Source: Burkholderiales bacterium (GTDB taxonomy: Bacteria > Pseudomonadota > Gammaproteobacteria > Burkholderiales > Burkholderiaceae_C). Taken from it: DNA of 49,850 nucleotides. Both the position numbers and the translations under genes were made by a program. Position 1 is the stretch's first letter; every line of letters begins with the position of its first letter. A model generated the notes under the pieces. That model saw only the letters and a program-made list of their open reading frames with translations, was not told where the DNA came from and did not search any database. Below, piece by piece: positions 1 to 9,352 of the stretch. Location: contig JAABRA010000011.1 of assembly GCA_011391155.1 (NCBI GenBank), positions 1 through 49,850 of the forward strand, read 5' to 3'.

Positions 1-748
<748 letters not shown>

Positions 749-818
749 AGCGGGTCAATGCTCAACCGCCAGAAGGAGCGGACGGGTCTGATAGTCTCGA
801 ACCTTTGAAGGCTGAGCC

Positions 819-1691
819 ATGAGCAATCTGGACAAGGTGGCGTCGTTGCAGTTCGCGAGGATGAATGGCTGCACACCCAGGGTGGGGGGGTGCGCTTTCA
901 GCGCCTTCCTGTTCAGGGCGCTTGCGCCAGTGATCCTGGTTGGCAGTGTCGCCGGGCATCCGGCATTTGCCGTGGAAAACGCCGCGCATCCTGAGGCTTC
1001 GTCCGGGTCGCCCGCAGTGCGGGCAACAGCGGAGTCGAAGCTCACCCGACGCGCTGATTTTGCACAGGAGCAGGCCTCAACCGATGCCCGCTACCTGGCG
1101 AACTGGGTGGTGGATTCCGGTGACAACCAGGGGCTGCCCTTCATCATCGTCGACAAAACCGGCGCAAAGGTGTACGCGCTTCAGGCCGATGGAAAGCTTC
1201 TGGCCGCAGCACCGGCGTTGCTGGGCCTGGCGATCGGCGACGATGCGGTGCCGGGCATCGGTGAACGCAAGTTGTCCAGCATACGGCCCGATGAGCGCAC
1301 GACGCCTGCAGGACGCTTTGTGGCGTCGCTGGACCGCAATATCCGTGGGGGCCACATTCTCTGGGTCGACTACGACGGAGCCCTGTCCCTGCATCCAGTG
1401 ATTACCAGCAACCCCAAGGAAAATCGGGCCGGGCGGCTGGCAACGCCGACGCCGCTTGATAACCGGATTTCTTTTGGCTGCATCAACGTGCCGCCGGATT
1501 TCTTCAAGAACGTCGTGAGCCGCGTGTTCACGGGCACCTTTGGCGTTGTGTATATCTTGCCGGAGACCCGGCCCCTGGGTCAGGTCTTCGCTGCCTATGA
1601 CGTGGAAGAACGCGCCCGGCTTGCGGCACTGGGAAAGGGATCGGCGGAGTCTTTGCTCCCCCAAGCCGGCCCCGAGCTCACAAAGCGATAA
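819..1691 (+). CDS. L,D-transpeptidase (YkuD-like) family protein, exported
   Basis: The protein has 290 residues. An N-terminal hydrophobic stretch ending near HPAFA (about residue 50) looks like a signal peptide, after which a YkuD-like domain covers about residues 95-265. The nucleophile region reads RISFGCIN with Cys at about residue 221, and an upstream His (LHPV, about 192) fits the family's catalytic pair. The His of the usual S-H-G-C motif is Phe here. L,D-transpeptidases crosslink peptidoglycan or attach proteins to it in the periplasm. The ATG at 819 is preceded by a GAAGG-like ribosome site; ATG 861 is an alternative that still keeps the signal peptide. The gene lies 70 bp after the collagen-like gene on the same strand, so it may act on that protein, but this is inference. 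Confidence 0.8.
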   Translation: MSNLDKVASLQFARMNGCTPRVGGCAFSAFLFRALAPVILVGSVAGHPAFAVENAAHPEASSGSPAVRATAESKLTRRADFAQEQASTDARYLANWVVDSGDNQGLPFIIVDKTGAKVYALQADGKLLAAAPALLGLAIGDDAVPGIGERKLSSIRPDERTTPAGRFVASLDRNIRGGHILWVDYDGALSLHPVITSNPKENRAGRLATPTPLDNRISFGCINVPPDFFKNVVSRVFTGTFGVVYILPETRPLGQVFAAYDVEERARLAALGKGSAESLLPQAGPELTKR

Positions 1692-1790
1692 CGCTTCCTC
1701 CCAACATGAGGCGATCCAGCGCGATGGTGCAGTTTTCATTCGATCATGAATGGATCAACAACGCAGGGCGGGCAACTTGAGCCTGATGCC

Positions 1791-2900
1791 ATGAAAACAA
1801 CAATCTGTCTTTGCATGATTGTAAAGAATGAATCCCATATTATTCTGGAAACACTGAGCAGTGTTAAAAAATATATAGACTACTGGGTCATTTGTGATAC
1901 CGGCTCCTCAGACAATACTATTGACTTGGTACAGGAGTTCTTTGCTGGTGAAGGTATCAAGGGGGAAATGCATTCGGAAAAATGGATTGATTTTGGATTT
2001 AATCGCAGTCGTGTCTTTGAGTTGGCCATGGGCAAGGCAGACTATCTATGGGTGATCGATGCGGATGATGTACTGGTTGGCGAATTTGATTTGACTCAAC
2101 TCGATTTGGATTCATATGCCATACGTTATGGCCGTGATTTTACGTACTGGCGCAATCAGATATTCAAAGGCACAGAAAAATGGATGTATAAAGGTGTGCT
2201 CCACGAGTTCCCGGTTTGTCTGTCAAGGAGTGATGCCAGCATGGGCCGGGTCGAGGGGAACTACCACGTCGATTCCAGGCGATTGGGAGCCAGAAACCTC
2301 GTTGATCCGGTTACAAAATACCTGAACGATGCCGCCGTACTGGAGCAAGCCCTGCTGAACGAGAAGGATTCTGATCTAAGAACCCGCTATTATTTTTACC
2401 TTGCCCAGAGCTACCGGGATGCGGGTCGTCATGCCTTGGCGATTGAGTGGTATCGCAAGCGAATCGAGGCCGGAGGTTGGGTGGAGGAGGTCTGGAACTC
2501 AAAATATGAAATTGCCAGAGCGTATCAACGGCTGGGTAATTCTGAGAGTGCGAAAAAATTCTATCTTGAGGCGTTTGAGTATCGACCTTCCAGGGCCGAG
2601 TCACTTTATGAACTCGGGAAAATTTGCAACGAGGCGGGCGAATTTTTCCAGGCGTATGTCTATCTGAATCATGCGGTATCCATTCCCAGGACGGAGGATG
2701 TTTTGTTCGTTTCCAGCGAAGTCTATGATTATCTGATGACCTTTGAATTGTCTATCAGTGCCTATTGGGTTGGAAAACACCTCCAATCCATAGAGTTATG
2801 TGACAAGCTGATAAAAGTCAGCGATATTCTCCCTGACAATATTTATCAGCAAACCTTGAAAAACAGAGATTTCAGCCTTGAAAAATTGAAGCTGATTTGA
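1791..2900 (+). CDS. Family 2 glycosyltransferase with C-terminal TPR-like repeats
   Basis: Residues 1 to ~220 form a GT-A fold of the GT2 type: an N-terminal CMIVKNE, DTGSSDNT at about 36-43 and IDADD at about 89-93 as the metal/nucleotide-sugar DxD motif. From about residue 215 onward the protein has helical TPR-like repeats (YYFYLAQSYRDAGRHALAIEWY, KYEIARAYQRLGNSESAKKFY, SLYELGKICNEAGEFFQAY). GT2-TPR proteins of this kind often modify proteins or surface glycans. I chose ATG 1791 (369 aa) because MKTTICLCMIVKNE is the family's usual N-terminus; ATG 1746 would add 15 unrelated residues. The gene is visibly AT-richer than its surroundings, with many AAA, ATA and ATT codons, which suggests acquisition by transfer. 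It is followed closely by a methyltransferase gene. The acceptor cannot be read from the sequence; the Thr-rich collagen-like protein upstream is a candidate. Confidence 0.85.
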   Translation: MKTTICLCMIVKNESHIILETLSSVKKYIDYWVICDTGSSDNTIDLVQEFFAGEGIKGEMHSEKWIDFGFNRSRVFELAMGKADYLWVIDADDVLVGEFDLTQLDLDSYAIRYGRDFTYWRNQIFKGTEKWMYKGVLHEFPVCLSRSDASMGRVEGNYHVDSRRLGARNLVDPVTKYLNDAAVLEQALLNEKDSDLRTRYYFYLAQSYRDAGRHALAIEWYRKRIEAGGWVEEVWNSKYEIARAYQRLGNSESAKKFYLEAFEYRPSRAESLYELGKICNEAGEFFQAYVYLNHAVSIPRTEDVLFVSSEVYDYLMTFELSISAYWVGKHLQSIELCDKLIKVSDILPDNIYQQTLKNRDFSLEKLKLI

Positions 2901-2929
2901 CGATTCGAATTGATGCAAGGGGCAAACCG

Positions 2930-3472
2930 ATGCAGGATTACCAGGAGCTACTGATAGGGGCAGGCTCAAGCCGCGCCAAGAAAATCGTCCTGAACGGTAG
3001 AAACGCGTGGACGAATCTGGTGACGCTGGATATAAACAGTGATCACAGGCCAGACGTCGTCTGGAACCTTGAGCACCTGCCACTGCCATTTTCTGACAAT
3101 GCGTTTGATGAAATCCATGCCTACGAAGTTCTGGAACACACGGGTCAACAAGGAGACCATGTTTTCTTCTTCGCGCAGTTTGCCGAGATCTGGCGCATCC
3201 TCAAACCCGGGGGGCAGCTGGTGGGGACTTGCCCTTCGCGAAAATCGGTCTGGGCCTGGGGTGATCCCTCGCACAAGCGGATCGTTCAACCCGAGAGTTT
3301 TGTCTTTCTGGACCAGATGGAGTACATCCGGCAGGTCGGTGTGACGCCGATGTCGGATTTTCGCTATCTGTATCAGGCGGATTTCATCGCAACCCACCTG
3401 GCGGATGACGAGGAAACCTTCTCATTTTCAATTCAGGCCGTGAAGCCCTCCCGAATGGTCAAGCCGGCTTGA
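2930..3472 (+). CDS. Class I SAM-dependent methyltransferase (Methyltransf_11-like)
   Basis: A small Rossmann methyltransferase of 180 residues. Visible features are LVTLDINSDHRPDVVWNLE (motif I/II region), PFSDNAFDEIHAYEVLEH (acidic post-motif and VLEH) and EIWRILKPGGQLVGTCPS (the LKPGG loop). I prefer ATG 2930 because AAGGGG lies about 10 nt upstream; a TTG at 2897 overlapping the glycosyltransferase stop is a longer option. Its position 29 bp after the glycosyltransferase suggests co-transcription and a role in tailoring the same glycan or substrate. The substrate is unknown. It is convergent with the next gene. Confidence 0.75.
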   Translation: MQDYQELLIGAGSSRAKKIVLNGRNAWTNLVTLDINSDHRPDVVWNLEHLPLPFSDNAFDEIHAYEVLEHTGQQGDHVFFFAQFAEIWRILKPGGQLVGTCPSRKSVWAWGDPSHKRIVQPESFVFLDQMEYIRQVGVTPMSDFRYLYQADFIATHLADDEETFSFSIQAVKPSRMVKPA

Positions 3473-3497
3473 ATCCCAGGAAGCGACAGGGCTGCCC

Positions 3498-4580
3498 TCA
3501 GGCGGGTTTGTCCGGGACTGGCGCCGGTGAAGTCCCGTCGCCAACCCAGGAGCCCAGCAGCGTGTAGGCCACCGCCAGCACCACCGGACCCACAAAGATG
3601 CCAACCAGCCCAAAGGCGAACAGGCCACCGATCACGCCCGCGAAAATCAGCAGGATGGGCAGATCGGCACCGCGCTTGATCAGCGCCGGGCGCAGGAAGT
3701 TGTCCATGGTGGACACTACGGTGGCCCAGACCAGCAGGAAAGTTCCCCAGCCGTTCTCGCCGGTCCAGTACAACCAGGCAACCGCCGGAAACATGACCAG
3801 TGCAGGTCCCACCTGGGCGATGCACAGCATCAGCATCACGGCTGTCAGCAGGCTCGCGAACGGGATGCCGGCAATCGCCAGGCCGATACCTCCCAGCCCA
3901 GCCTGCACCACGGCCGTCACGCCCACGCCCAGCGCGACACCGCGGATCGCCTGCCCCCCCAGGGTCACGGCATTTTCGCCATGCACGCCCGCGAGCCGGC
4001 GCCCGAAACGGTGTACCGCCAGTGCCGCCGATTCGCCGCCGGCATACATCAGCGCCGAGATCACAATGGTCAGCAAAAACTGCAGGAACAGGAATCCGAC
4101 ACTGCCGGCCTGCGAAACGAGCCATTTGGCGATGTTGTCCGCATAGGGCGTGAGCTGGGTGACCAGGCCCGGCGCGCCGGCGGCGATGGCCTCTTCCCAG
4201 ACCGTCACGATCTTCTCGCCGACGAAAGGCAGGTTCGCCACCCATTCCGGCGGATGCGGGATCGGTGACGAGGCCAGTGTTTTGGCCTGCGTCACGATCT
4301 GCTCCGAATGGCTGACGATGGTGCCAATTGCCAACATGAGCGGGACGACAACGAGCAGCAGCAGCAGCAGCGTCATCACCAGCACGGCCAGACTTCGGCT
4401 GCGCCACAACCGTGCCTCGAACCACGTCATGACCGGCCAGGTCGACACCACGAGCATGGTCGCCCAGATGGTGGCTGCGATGAAGGGGCGCAGGATCCAG
4501 AACGAGGAAATGATCAGCGCGCCCAGAAAGAGCACGCCCAGGGTGATCCGGACCAGGTCGGCAGGTGTTTCTTTTTGCAT
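3498..4580 (-). CDS. ydiK: AI-2E family transporter, YdiK-like
   Basis: A polytopic membrane protein of 360 residues with the profile of the AI-2E/PerM family: paired N-terminal helices (ITLGVLFLGALIISSFWILRPFIAATIWA), a soluble central segment, then several helices ending in GVIGGLFAFGLVGIFVGPVVLAV. It closely matches what I recall of E. coli YdiK (WLYWTGENGWGTFLLVW, RPALIKRGADLPILL). The frame is open far upstream, but ATG 4580 (MQKETPADL) is the sensible start because upstream codons read antisense through the next gene. The substrate is not established for YdiK-type members; the autoinducer label comes from a distant paralogue. Confidence 0.88.
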   Translation of the reverse strand: MQKETPADLVRITLGVLFLGALIISSFWILRPFIAATIWATMLVVSTWPVMTWFEARLWRSRSLAVLVMTLLLLLLVVVPLMLAIGTIVSHSEQIVTQAKTLASSPIPHPPEWVANLPFVGEKIVTVWEEAIAAGAPGLVTQLTPYADNIAKWLVSQAGSVGFLFLQFLLTIVISALMYAGGESAALAVHRFGRRLAGVHGENAVTLGGQAIRGVALGVGVTAVVQAGLGGIGLAIAGIPFASLLTAVMLMLCIAQVGPALVMFPAVAWLYWTGENGWGTFLLVWATVVSTMDNFLRPALIKRGADLPILLIFAGVIGGLFAFGLVGIFVGPVVLAVAYTLLGSWVGDGTSPAPVPDKPA

Positions 4581-4700
4581 GGCAGAAAGCGTTGTGGAGA
4601 ATTTCGGGAACTGTCGGCAAGTGTAGGGTGTCTGCGGGCGGCGCCGCGAGGCCCCGAATGCCGCAAAATGGCGCGGCAAACCTTTTCCAGGAGTTCCTCG

Positions 4701-5591
4701 ATGTCGCGCATGAAGAAGCTCAAAGCCTCGATGACCCAGTTTCCCGACATCGCCCCGCCGTCGGTGTGGTTGCTGGCCTTCGAGCAACGCGCGTTCTGGG
4801 AGTTCTGGGCCGGGGTTTACAGCTTCAAGGCGCTGCAACAGATTGCGCCCCGGGGCGACGGCCATCCGGTCCTGGTGATTCCCGGTCTGGGCGCCTCCGA
4901 TGTCTCGACGATCCTGCTTCGGCGCTTCCTGGATGGCCTGGGCTACGTCACTTATCCCTGGGGTCTCGGGCGCAACAAGGGGCTCAAGGACGAGGATCTG
5001 GCGCTGATGCACCGGCGCATGAACGCAGTCTTCGACGATCATGGACAGAAGGTCAGCCTGATCGGGCAGAGCCTGGGCGGGGTGTTTGCCCGCGAGATCG
5101 CGCGCCATGATCCGGCCATGGTGCGCCAGGTCATCACGCTGGGCTCGCCCTTCACCGGGCATCCGCTGGCCTCCACCGGCACGCACCTGTACGAGTGGCT
5201 GTCGGGCGACCGGTTCGAGGACCTGGATTTCAACCGCCACCTGGAGATGCGCATCAAGCCGCCGGTGCCCACCACCTCGATCTTCAGCAAGCTCGACGGC
5301 GTGGTGGCCTGGCCCTGCTCGATCGAGGAGGGGCGACCCGACGGCGAAAGCATCAACCTGCGCGGCGGCAGCCACATCGGCATGTTCAGCAGCCCGAATG
5401 CGCTGTACCTGATTGCCGAGCGGCTGGCCCAGCCCGAAGGCGCCTGGAAACCGTTTGAACCCAGGGGTGTGCAGCGCCTGCTGTATGGCACTGGAGACCC
5501 TTTGCCTGCGCTGCCGAAGAAGCCGCGGACCGGCCGCGGCTGGCCGTTCGACGCGCTGGGCCCGCCGCGCCAGGACAGCGCGCAGGCCTGA
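4701..5591 (+). CDS. Alpha/beta hydrolase, lipase-like
   Basis: The protein has 296 residues. It shows the oxyanion-loop strand VLVIPGLGASD and a nucleophile elbow LIGQSLGG with Ser at about residue 124. The following LGSPFTGHP is typical of lipase-like hydrolases related to PGAP1/LipA-type esterases. An acid in the SKLDGVVAW region and a His in RGGSHIGMFS (late in the chain) can complete the triad. ATG 4701 has AGGAG at the right distance. There is no obvious signal peptide, so a cytoplasmic or peripheral enzyme is likely. It is convergent with the WS/DGAT gene, with only 4 bp between stops, and may act on acyl esters or storage lipids; the substrate is unproven. Confidence 0.8.
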   Translation: MSRMKKLKASMTQFPDIAPPSVWLLAFEQRAFWEFWAGVYSFKALQQIAPRGDGHPVLVIPGLGASDVSTILLRRFLDGLGYVTYPWGLGRNKGLKDEDLALMHRRMNAVFDDHGQKVSLIGQSLGGVFAREIARHDPAMVRQVITLGSPFTGHPLASTGTHLYEWLSGDRFEDLDFNRHLEMRIKPPVPTTSIFSKLDGVVAWPCSIEEGRPDGESINLRGGSHIGMFSSPNALYLIAERLAQPEGAWKPFEPRGVQRLLYGTGDPLPALPKKPRTGRGWPFDALGPPRQDSAQA

Positions 5592-5595
5592 GCGG

Positions 5596-7200
5596 CTAGC
5601 TTGCGCGTCGCGTGCGGCTGGCGGCGCGTTTGCGCGGTGCGGTCGTGGTTTTGCCAGGGGTTGTGGTTTCGGCCACCAGCTTGAGCTTGCGTTCGGTCTT
5701 GCCGCGGGCGCGCGTGACCGAAGCCGCTGGTGGCGATGATTCGAGCATCGCGGGGGCCGGCACCTTGACGTTCTGATTTTCCTTTTCGTGCGCCTGCGCG
5801 CGCGCCAGCAGCGTCTGGTGCTCGGCCAGCAGGTAGTCGCCGAGGTCGTTGACGTCGGGCAGCGCGCGGCGGCAGGCGATCAGGCCGTAGTCCAGCCGGC
5901 CGTTGTAGCTCTGCACCGTGACGTTCAGCGCCATGCTGTGCGCCGGGATGGACACCGGGTAGTAGCAGGCCACGCTGGCGCCAGCGTAGTACAGCGGCAC
6001 CGGAATGCCAGCCACGTTGGAGATGAACAGGTTGGCGAAAGGCGGTACCACGTTGGCCAGGCGCGTGCGTCCGATCAGGGAGGCGATACCCGAGACCAGC
6101 CAGGGCGAGCCCAGCATCGGAAAGTCGCTCGGGATCACCGTCTTGACGCGGCTCATCATCGCCTTGCCGGCATCGGACGAGGCGTGGATGACCTTCAGCC
6201 GCTCCACCGGATCGGCCACGTCGGTGCCCAGCGTCATGCGCAGCACGCTGACCTGGTTATTGGCTGATTCGTCCCCCGAGGCGCGCAGGCTTACCGGGAC
6301 GGCGGCTACCAGTGGTTCTTCGGGCAGGTCGTCGTACTCGCGCAGGTAGCGGCGCAGCGCGCCCGCCGTCGTGCCCATCACCACGTCGTTGAGCGAGACG
6401 CCGAAGGCTTTGGCGATGAACTTGGTCTCGGCCAGCGAAATGGTGCGTCCGGCAAAGGAGCGCTGGTTGGTGATGGCCACGTTGAGCATCGTCCGGGGCG
6501 CGAACAGCTTGACGCTGGGCAGGCTCCAGTGGCGCTTGCCGTGCTCGTCTTTTTCGGGCACCACTACATCCCGCGCCGCGCGCAGCATGGAGGGCGCCAT
6601 CCTGATCAATTTCGCGTACTGCTGCACGGCATTGCGTGCAGCGGCACCGGCCAGTTCGGCAATGCCCAGCTGGTAGCGGTTGTGGCGGGGCCGGGCGCGC
6701 GGCGGCTTTATGACGCGGCCGGTCGGTGCCAGGTCAAATATGGCCTTGGCCACCGCCACGCCGGCCTGCCCGTCGATGCCAGCGTGATGCACCTTGGTGT
6801 ACAACCCCACCTGGCCATTCTTGAGGCCGTCGATGATGAACACCTCCCAGAGCGGACGGCTGCGGTCGAGCAGGGAGGAGTGCAGGCGCGCCACATACTG
6901 CTGAAGCTGCCGGTTCGTGCCTGGCTTGGGCAGGGTGATGTGGCGCATGTGGTAGTCGATGTCGATGTCCTCGTCCTCCACCCAGACCGGGTCGGACAGA
7001 TCGAAGGGCATCAACTCCAGCTTGCGCGTGAACACGGCCGCCAGATGCAGACGCTCGCTCATCATCTTCTTGGCGTCTTCGTAGAAATCGCCCGTGTAGC
7101 CGGGCGGCAGATCGAGCACGTTGAGCGAGCCGATATGCATGGGCATCTCGGGCGATTCGATATGCAGGAACATGGCGTCCATGCCGCTGAGGTGGTTCAT
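5596..7200 (-). CDS. WS/DGAT family wax ester synthase / diacylglycerol O-acyltransferase
   Basis: The protein has 534 residues and starts MNHLSGMDAMFLHIESPEMPMHIG, typical of the family. The catalytic HHxxxDG motif is HHAGIDG at about residues 138-144. Family landmarks SNVAGIPVPLYYAGA and LNVTVQSYNGRLDYGLIACR occur late in the chain. The family transfers acyl-CoA to long-chain alcohols or diacylglycerol to make neutral storage lipids at the membrane. The last ~45 residues are an extra Lys/Arg/Thr/Ala-rich tail (KRAASRTRRAS) beyond the usual end. The gene is divergent from the glycerophosphodiesterase gene across 140 bp. Confidence 0.92.
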   Translation of the reverse strand: MNHLSGMDAMFLHIESPEMPMHIGSLNVLDLPPGYTGDFYEDAKKMMSERLHLAAVFTRKLELMPFDLSDPVWVEDEDIDIDYHMRHITLPKPGTNRQLQQYVARLHSSLLDRSRPLWEVFIIDGLKNGQVGLYTKVHHAGIDGQAGVAVAKAIFDLAPTGRVIKPPRARPRHNRYQLGIAELAGAAARNAVQQYAKLIRMAPSMLRAARDVVVPEKDEHGKRHWSLPSVKLFAPRTMLNVAITNQRSFAGRTISLAETKFIAKAFGVSLNDVVMGTTAGALRRYLREYDDLPEEPLVAAVPVSLRASGDESANNQVSVLRMTLGTDVADPVERLKVIHASSDAGKAMMSRVKTVIPSDFPMLGSPWLVSGIASLIGRTRLANVVPPFANLFISNVAGIPVPLYYAGASVACYYPVSIPAHSMALNVTVQSYNGRLDYGLIACRRALPDVNDLGDYLLAEHQTLLARAQAHEKENQNVKVPAPAMLESSPPAASVTRARGKTERKLKLVAETTTPGKTTTAPRKRAASRTRRAS

Positions 7201-7340
7201 TGACTGCTTCTTTCGGGTTTGGACAATAACCCTGAAGTGTCGCCGAACGCGACCCTGGCCGCTGGCAAGCGCGCGACAGTGCCCTGGCGGGGCGACGCCC
7301 GTCGTTTGCCGAACGGGCTGCTTTCGGCAACACTGGCGGC

Positions 7341-8339
7341 ATGAACAACGGCATCCCTTTCGTGAAAATCCGGTCGCGACCGTGGCTGCGCCTGGGCATG
7401 CTGGCGGGCCTGATGGCCGGGCTGCAGGCGTGCTGGGCCTTCGACCTGCAGGGCCACCGCGGCGCGCGCGGCCTGGCGCCGGAGAACACGCTGGCCGCGT
7501 TCGAGCGGGCGCTGGAGATCGGCGTCACCACGCTGGAGCTGGACGTCGCCATCACCGCCGACGGCGTTGCGGTAATCTCGCACGAGCCGGCACTGTTCGA
7601 AGCCATCACCCGTGATGCCCAAGGCCAGTGGCTCACGGAGCGTGGCCCGCTGATCCGCTCGCTGACGCTGGCGCAGCTGCAGGCCTTTGATGTGGGTCGC
7701 AGCAACCCGGACAGCCCCTACGGCAAGCAGTTCCCGACGCAGGCAGCGCGTGACGGTCAGCGCATCCCGACCCTGGCGTCCCTGTTCAGGCTGGTGAACG
7801 ACTACGGAGCCGGCGGTGTCCAGTTCAACATCGAGACCAAGATTCACCCCGGAAAGCCGGACGCCACGGTTTCGCCGGAGGTCTTCGTCAACACCCTGCT
7901 GGCGGTGATCCGCGACTCAGGCATGACGCAGCGGGTCTCGGTGCAGAGCTTCGACTGGCGGACCTTGATGCTCGTCCAGCAACGGGAACCCGGCGTGCGC
8001 ACGGTCTGCCTCAGCGTGCAAGGCGGAAACAACAGCACCCTGGCGGACAGCCGCTGGACGGCCGGCCTGCAGCTGTCGAATTACCCGTCGGTGGCGCACA
8101 TGGTCAAGGCATCGGGCTGCCCGGTCTGGTCGCCCAACTTCAAGGACCTCAGCGCGGACGCGGTCAAGGGTGCGCAGGCGCTGGGTCTCAAGGTCATCCC
8201 CTGGACGGTGAACCATCCGCCCGACATGGAGCGGTTGATCGACTGGGGTGTCGATGGGCTGATCAGCGACTATCCGGACCGGGTGCGCGCGGTCATGCGC
8301 CAGCGCGGCCTGGTGTTGCCCAAGGGGCTGAAAAACTGA
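7341..8339 (+). CDS. Glycerophosphodiester phosphodiesterase, exported
   Basis: The protein has 332 residues. The N-terminus (LRLGMLAGLMAGLQACWA) is a signal sequence; cleavage after CWA is likely, although LQAC could also serve as a weak lipobox. The GDPD TIM-barrel begins with GHRGARGLAPENT (His at about residue 39), followed by LELDVAITADGVAVISHEP with the metal-binding Glu/Asp and second His. Late motifs VIPWTVNHPPDMERLIDWGVDGLISDYPDR are typical of UgpQ/GlpQ proteins. It hydrolyses deacylated phospholipids to glycerol-3-phosphate and an alcohol, probably in the periplasm. It stands alone, and a dispersed repeat follows its stop. Confidence 0.9.
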   Translation: MNNGIPFVKIRSRPWLRLGMLAGLMAGLQACWAFDLQGHRGARGLAPENTLAAFERALEIGVTTLELDVAITADGVAVISHEPALFEAITRDAQGQWLTERGPLIRSLTLAQLQAFDVGRSNPDSPYGKQFPTQAARDGQRIPTLASLFRLVNDYGAGGVQFNIETKIHPGKPDATVSPEVFVNTLLAVIRDSGMTQRVSVQSFDWRTLMLVQQREPGVRTVCLSVQGGNNSTLADSRWTAGLQLSNYPSVAHMVKASGCPVWSPNFKDLSADAVKGAQALGLKVIPWTVNHPPDMERLIDWGVDGLISDYPDRVRAVMRQRGLVLPKGLKN

Positions 8340-8349
8340 TTTATTGAAT

Positions 8350-8415
8350 GTTTTTGGCCGCTACCCAGCGTCAAATGGTCATAGTCAGCTATTTATTCGG
8401 GAGTCTTTCAGGGCG
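8350..8415 (+). repeat. Dispersed ~65-bp repeat, copy 1 of 6
   Basis: The sequence runs from TTTTTGGCC through CCCAGCGTCAAATGGTCAT to GCTAT and ends near GGGCG. It lies between the stop of the glycerophosphodiesterase gene and the convergent Nudix gene, overlapping the Nudix 3' end by a few bases. Reading the minus strand in the phase used by the two in-gene copies gives IADYDHLTLGSGQK. Confidence 0.75.
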
Positions 8416-9292
8416 TTTGCAACAGCGCCGCCAGCCCGCCTTCGGGCTCAAACCGGCGGTTGCGGTAGATCAGGCGCGTGGGGCCGGGCCAGGCCGGCTC
8501 CCGCAGGGTATGGCGCGGGTCGCCGGGGTAGCAGATGACGCGCTGGCCGTCCTGGTCAAACGGCTCGGGTTCGATCAGGGGGGGTGGACGACTGCGGGCT
8601 GAGGCCATCAAATCCGCCACGCTGTCGAAGCGGGCCAACTGGCTCAGGCTCATGATTTGCGGCGGCGCCAGGTCGATCAGGCCGTCCCAGTACTGCTGCA
8701 GGCCGGTGCGAGGATGCAGCCAGACGGTCTCGGTGGCCTCATGGTCGTCGTGACACGCGGTCTGGCCGGATGGCGCCTCGGCCACAAAAAAGCGGGTGTC
8801 GAAGCGGCTGCGCGTCACCGAGGGCACACGCGGCGTGATCCAGCGTGACCATGGGGCCAGGCGCGCGGTCTCCAGCGTCAGGCCCAGCCTGAGCACCGTG
8901 GAGACGAAGTCATGGCCGGCGCCGATCTGTTCGCGGGCTGTCGCCAGGGCTGCGGGATTTGACGCATGGGCCAGCAGCAGGCCGCATTCCTCGAAGGTTT
9001 CCCGCAGCGCGGCCACATGCAGGCCGGCGGCCGTAAGCGGATCCAGGCCCGGCTGGCCCAGGGCATGTTGAAGGCGTTGCGCCGGCTGGTCGAGCCGGCT
9101 GGCGTTCACCTGGCAGTCCTGCGGATCGAGCTTGCCGCCGGGGAACACATGGGCGCCGCCAAGCACACTGGAGTTGCCATGGCGGCGCATCATCAGCACC
9201 TCGGGACCCTGGGGGCTGTCACGCAGCACCATCACCGTGGCGGACGCCAGGGGGGCGGTATGAATCTCGTCCGAATTGACTTCAATGACCAT
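8408..9292 (-). CDS. Nudix hydrolase family protein
   Basis: The protein has 294 residues. N-terminal strand ATVMVLRDSPQGPEVLMMRRHG leads to HVFPGGKLDPQD, then an insertion, then a Nudix helix ALRETFEECGLLLA that fits the RExxEExG core. This layout, with a long segment between FPGG and the Nudix box, is that of the large NUDT19/RP2-like Nudix proteins, which include CoA diphosphatases. The substrate is not determined. It is convergent with the phosphodiesterase gene and sits downstream of the DASS transporter on the same strand, with 60 bp between them. Confidence 0.85.
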   Translation of the reverse strand: MVIEVNSDEIHTAPLASATVMVLRDSPQGPEVLMMRRHGNSSVLGGAHVFPGGKLDPQDCQVNASRLDQPAQRLQHALGQPGLDPLTAAGLHVAALRETFEECGLLLAHASNPAALATAREQIGAGHDFVSTVLRLGLTLETARLAPWSRWITPRVPSVTRSRFDTRFFVAEAPSGQTACHDDHEATETVWLHPRTGLQQYWDGLIDLAPPQIMSLSQLARFDSVADLMASARSRPPPLIEPEPFDQDGQRVICYPGDPRHTLREPAWPGPTRLIYRNRRFEPEGGLAALLQTP

Positions 9293-9352
9293 GCGCTGAA
9301 TTGTCCGGGCCCTTCGCCAGCGGTGCTGTCACCTGCGGCGCTGCCGGTGCCG

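Noticed and set aside
4581-5375. N-terminal extension of the YdiK-like protein to 625 residues
   Set aside because: The extra residues read antisense through the lipase-like gene and do not resemble the family; ATG 4580 gives the normal length.
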